Assembly: GCF_016316925.1 (NCBI RefSeq)
Contig: NZ_JAEEGB010000013.1
Span: 124,001-188,000 of the forward strand
Length of the DNA stretch: 64,000 nt
From: Clostridium aciditolerans
GTDB lineage: Bacteria; Bacillota; Clostridia; Clostridiales; Clostridiaceae
Direction of reading: 5' to 3'
Within the stretch, counting starts at the first letter, position 1; the number at the start of each line of letters is the position of its first letter. The notes beneath the pieces were generated by a model, which searched no databases, was not told the DNA's origin, and saw nothing but the letters and a program-made list of their open reading frames with translations. Made by a program: the position numbers and the translations under genes. Below are positions 63,162-64,000 of this stretch, piece by piece.

Positions 63162-64000
63162 AGTTGTTTGTTTCCTCTCAATACTTCTATATTAAGAGCT
63201 TCTTGAGGAATAAACAATTTTTCTTTAAGCACCTTATTAAAGATATTTTTCTTTTCATCATTAAGCTCTTGAATATCCGTCTGCAATACCCTATAATCCA
63301 CAGTATTTTGATTTGGCATCTTTCTAAAGCCTTGCTTTATTCCAATGTCTATTAAAAATTCATAACATGGTAGGCAGAGATTAATATTTAATTGATTAAA
63401 CTTTTCCTTGAAATTTAAATATATAAGCAGACCCTCTGAATCTAAATCTCCGAAATACAAAATTATGTCCTCTGCATTTATACCATAAAAGGAAAAGTCA
63501 TAATCTTTATTAGTTATACCATAGCCTCCACCAAATATAATCATATCAATAGCAGGTATTAAACCTTCCGACATAATTACCTTATGGAAAGTCCAATATG
63601 TATCTAGATTTTCAATTATGAGTATTTTTCTTTCTTTTTTACTATAAAAACTAGGTGCTGGAAAACAAAGTAGCGGTGACGGATTTTGCATACACCTTAA
63701 ATCTTCATAACTAAGCTTAGTTCTTCTCATAATTCCAGAGTCTTGAAGTAATTTCTCATCGTTAAAAACACTCTGACTTCTTTCCTTCACACTAAGCCAT
63801 TCCTTAAAATCCTTTTCTCTCAGGAATTTGTCCAGTTTAATTAACATTTCCCTATCTTTTCTTAAAGCATCTACATTTCGCTGATATGAGTATTTGTATA
63901 TACTACTATGGAGATTATGAACAAAAAGTTTCTCTTCTTCTGTTAGCTGCTCCTTATCATCTACTATTCTCTCATAACTCAAAGATAAGGGTTTAAAAGG
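63149..64000 (-). CDS. jetD: Wadjet nuclease JetD, 5' end outside the window
   Basis: The reading frame is open to the window edge, so the gene starts further right; 283 residues are visible of a family that usually has about 380-400. The TOPRIM (topoisomerase VI-like) nuclease core is clear: KILIIENLDTYWTFHKV holds the catalytic Glu and IILYFGDLDSEGLLIYL the Asp-x-Asp metal site, and IPQEALNIEVLRGNKQLW ends the protein. JetD cuts DNA when the JetABC motor has extruded a small circle. A TTG at 63982 is unlikely to be the true start. Confidence 0.85.
   Translation of the reverse strand, partial: PFKPLSLSYERIVDDKEQLTEEEKLFVHNLHSSIYKYSYQRNVDALRKDREMLIKLDKFLREKDFKEWLSVKERSQSVFNDEKLLQDSGIMRRTKLSYEDLRCMQNPSPLLCFPAPSFYSKKERKILIIENLDTYWTFHKVIMSEGLIPAIDMIIFGGGYGITNKDYDFSFYGINAEDIILYFGDLDSEGLLIYLNFKEKFNQLNINLCLPCYEFLIDIGIKQGFRKMPNQNTVDYRVLQTDIQELNDEKKNIFNKVLKEKLFIPQEALNIEVLRGNKQLWIM

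Noticed and set aside
1-64000. Integrase, transposase, tRNA and CRISPR features
   Set aside because: I looked for recombinase motifs, tRNA-like clover patterns and spaced repeats and found none. The prophage integrase is presumably left of the window.

Overview
The window comes from a low-GC Gram-positive bacterium, most likely a member of the Clostridia. Nearly every gene has an AGGAGG-type ribosome binding site, TTG and GTG starts are common, and the phage genes belong to families typical of Firmicutes siphoviruses (DUF2800, DUF2815, DUF4314, DUF5049, phi13-type major tail protein, RinA/ArpU-like activator). No tRNA, rRNA, CRISPR array, insertion sequence or integrase gene was found.

Positions 1 to about 43,900 are a temperate siphovirus prophage, almost all on the minus strand, so late genes are on the left and early genes on the right. 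From the left edge rightwards: holin (cut by the edge), a GH18-bearing tail hydrolase, tail tip genes, tape measure, a tail assembly chaperone gene with a -1 frameshift site, major tail protein, connector genes, HK97-type capsid, ClpP-like protease, portal and large terminase. Next is an accessory block (gamma-glutamylcyclotransferase, amidoligase and related genes, a ParB-methyltransferase, a SAM synthetase), then the small terminase, a cos-like region and an HNH nuclease. The replication block follows: activator, SNF2 helicase, VRR-NUC nuclease, VapE-type primase-helicase beside a repeat-rich candidate origin, antirepressor, family A DNA polymerase, single-strand binding protein and a RecB-like nuclease. 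A sigma-like regulator and a double-HTH regulator face a divergent lysogeny block with a double-HTH repressor and an ImmA-type peptidase carrying zinc ribbons.

Positions 37,178 to 43,610 form a restriction-modification-like cassette: a nuclease-helicase on the plus strand converging on two DNA methyltransferases and a small HTH controller on the minus strand. Just beyond it, at 43,920-43,991, lies the orphan 3' end of the 23S rRNA uracil methyltransferase gene rlmD, a known integration target. I read this as an attachment site separating the prophage from a second element.

Positions 44,000 to 64,000 are visibly more AT-rich and hold only defence-type genes, all on the minus strand. They comprise two very large paralogues that fuse a trypsin-like protease to a STAND-type NTPase, the second translationally coupled to a ComEC-like metallo-beta-lactamase-fold protein, and then a Wadjet-type operon (JetD, JetA, JetB, JetC; JetD is cut by the right edge). 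The twin protease-NTPases are about 80% identical over their first 234 residues by my hand count and very different afterwards. This suggests one conserved protease effector attached to two different NTPase and sensor modules, and is the most promising candidate here for a little-described system.
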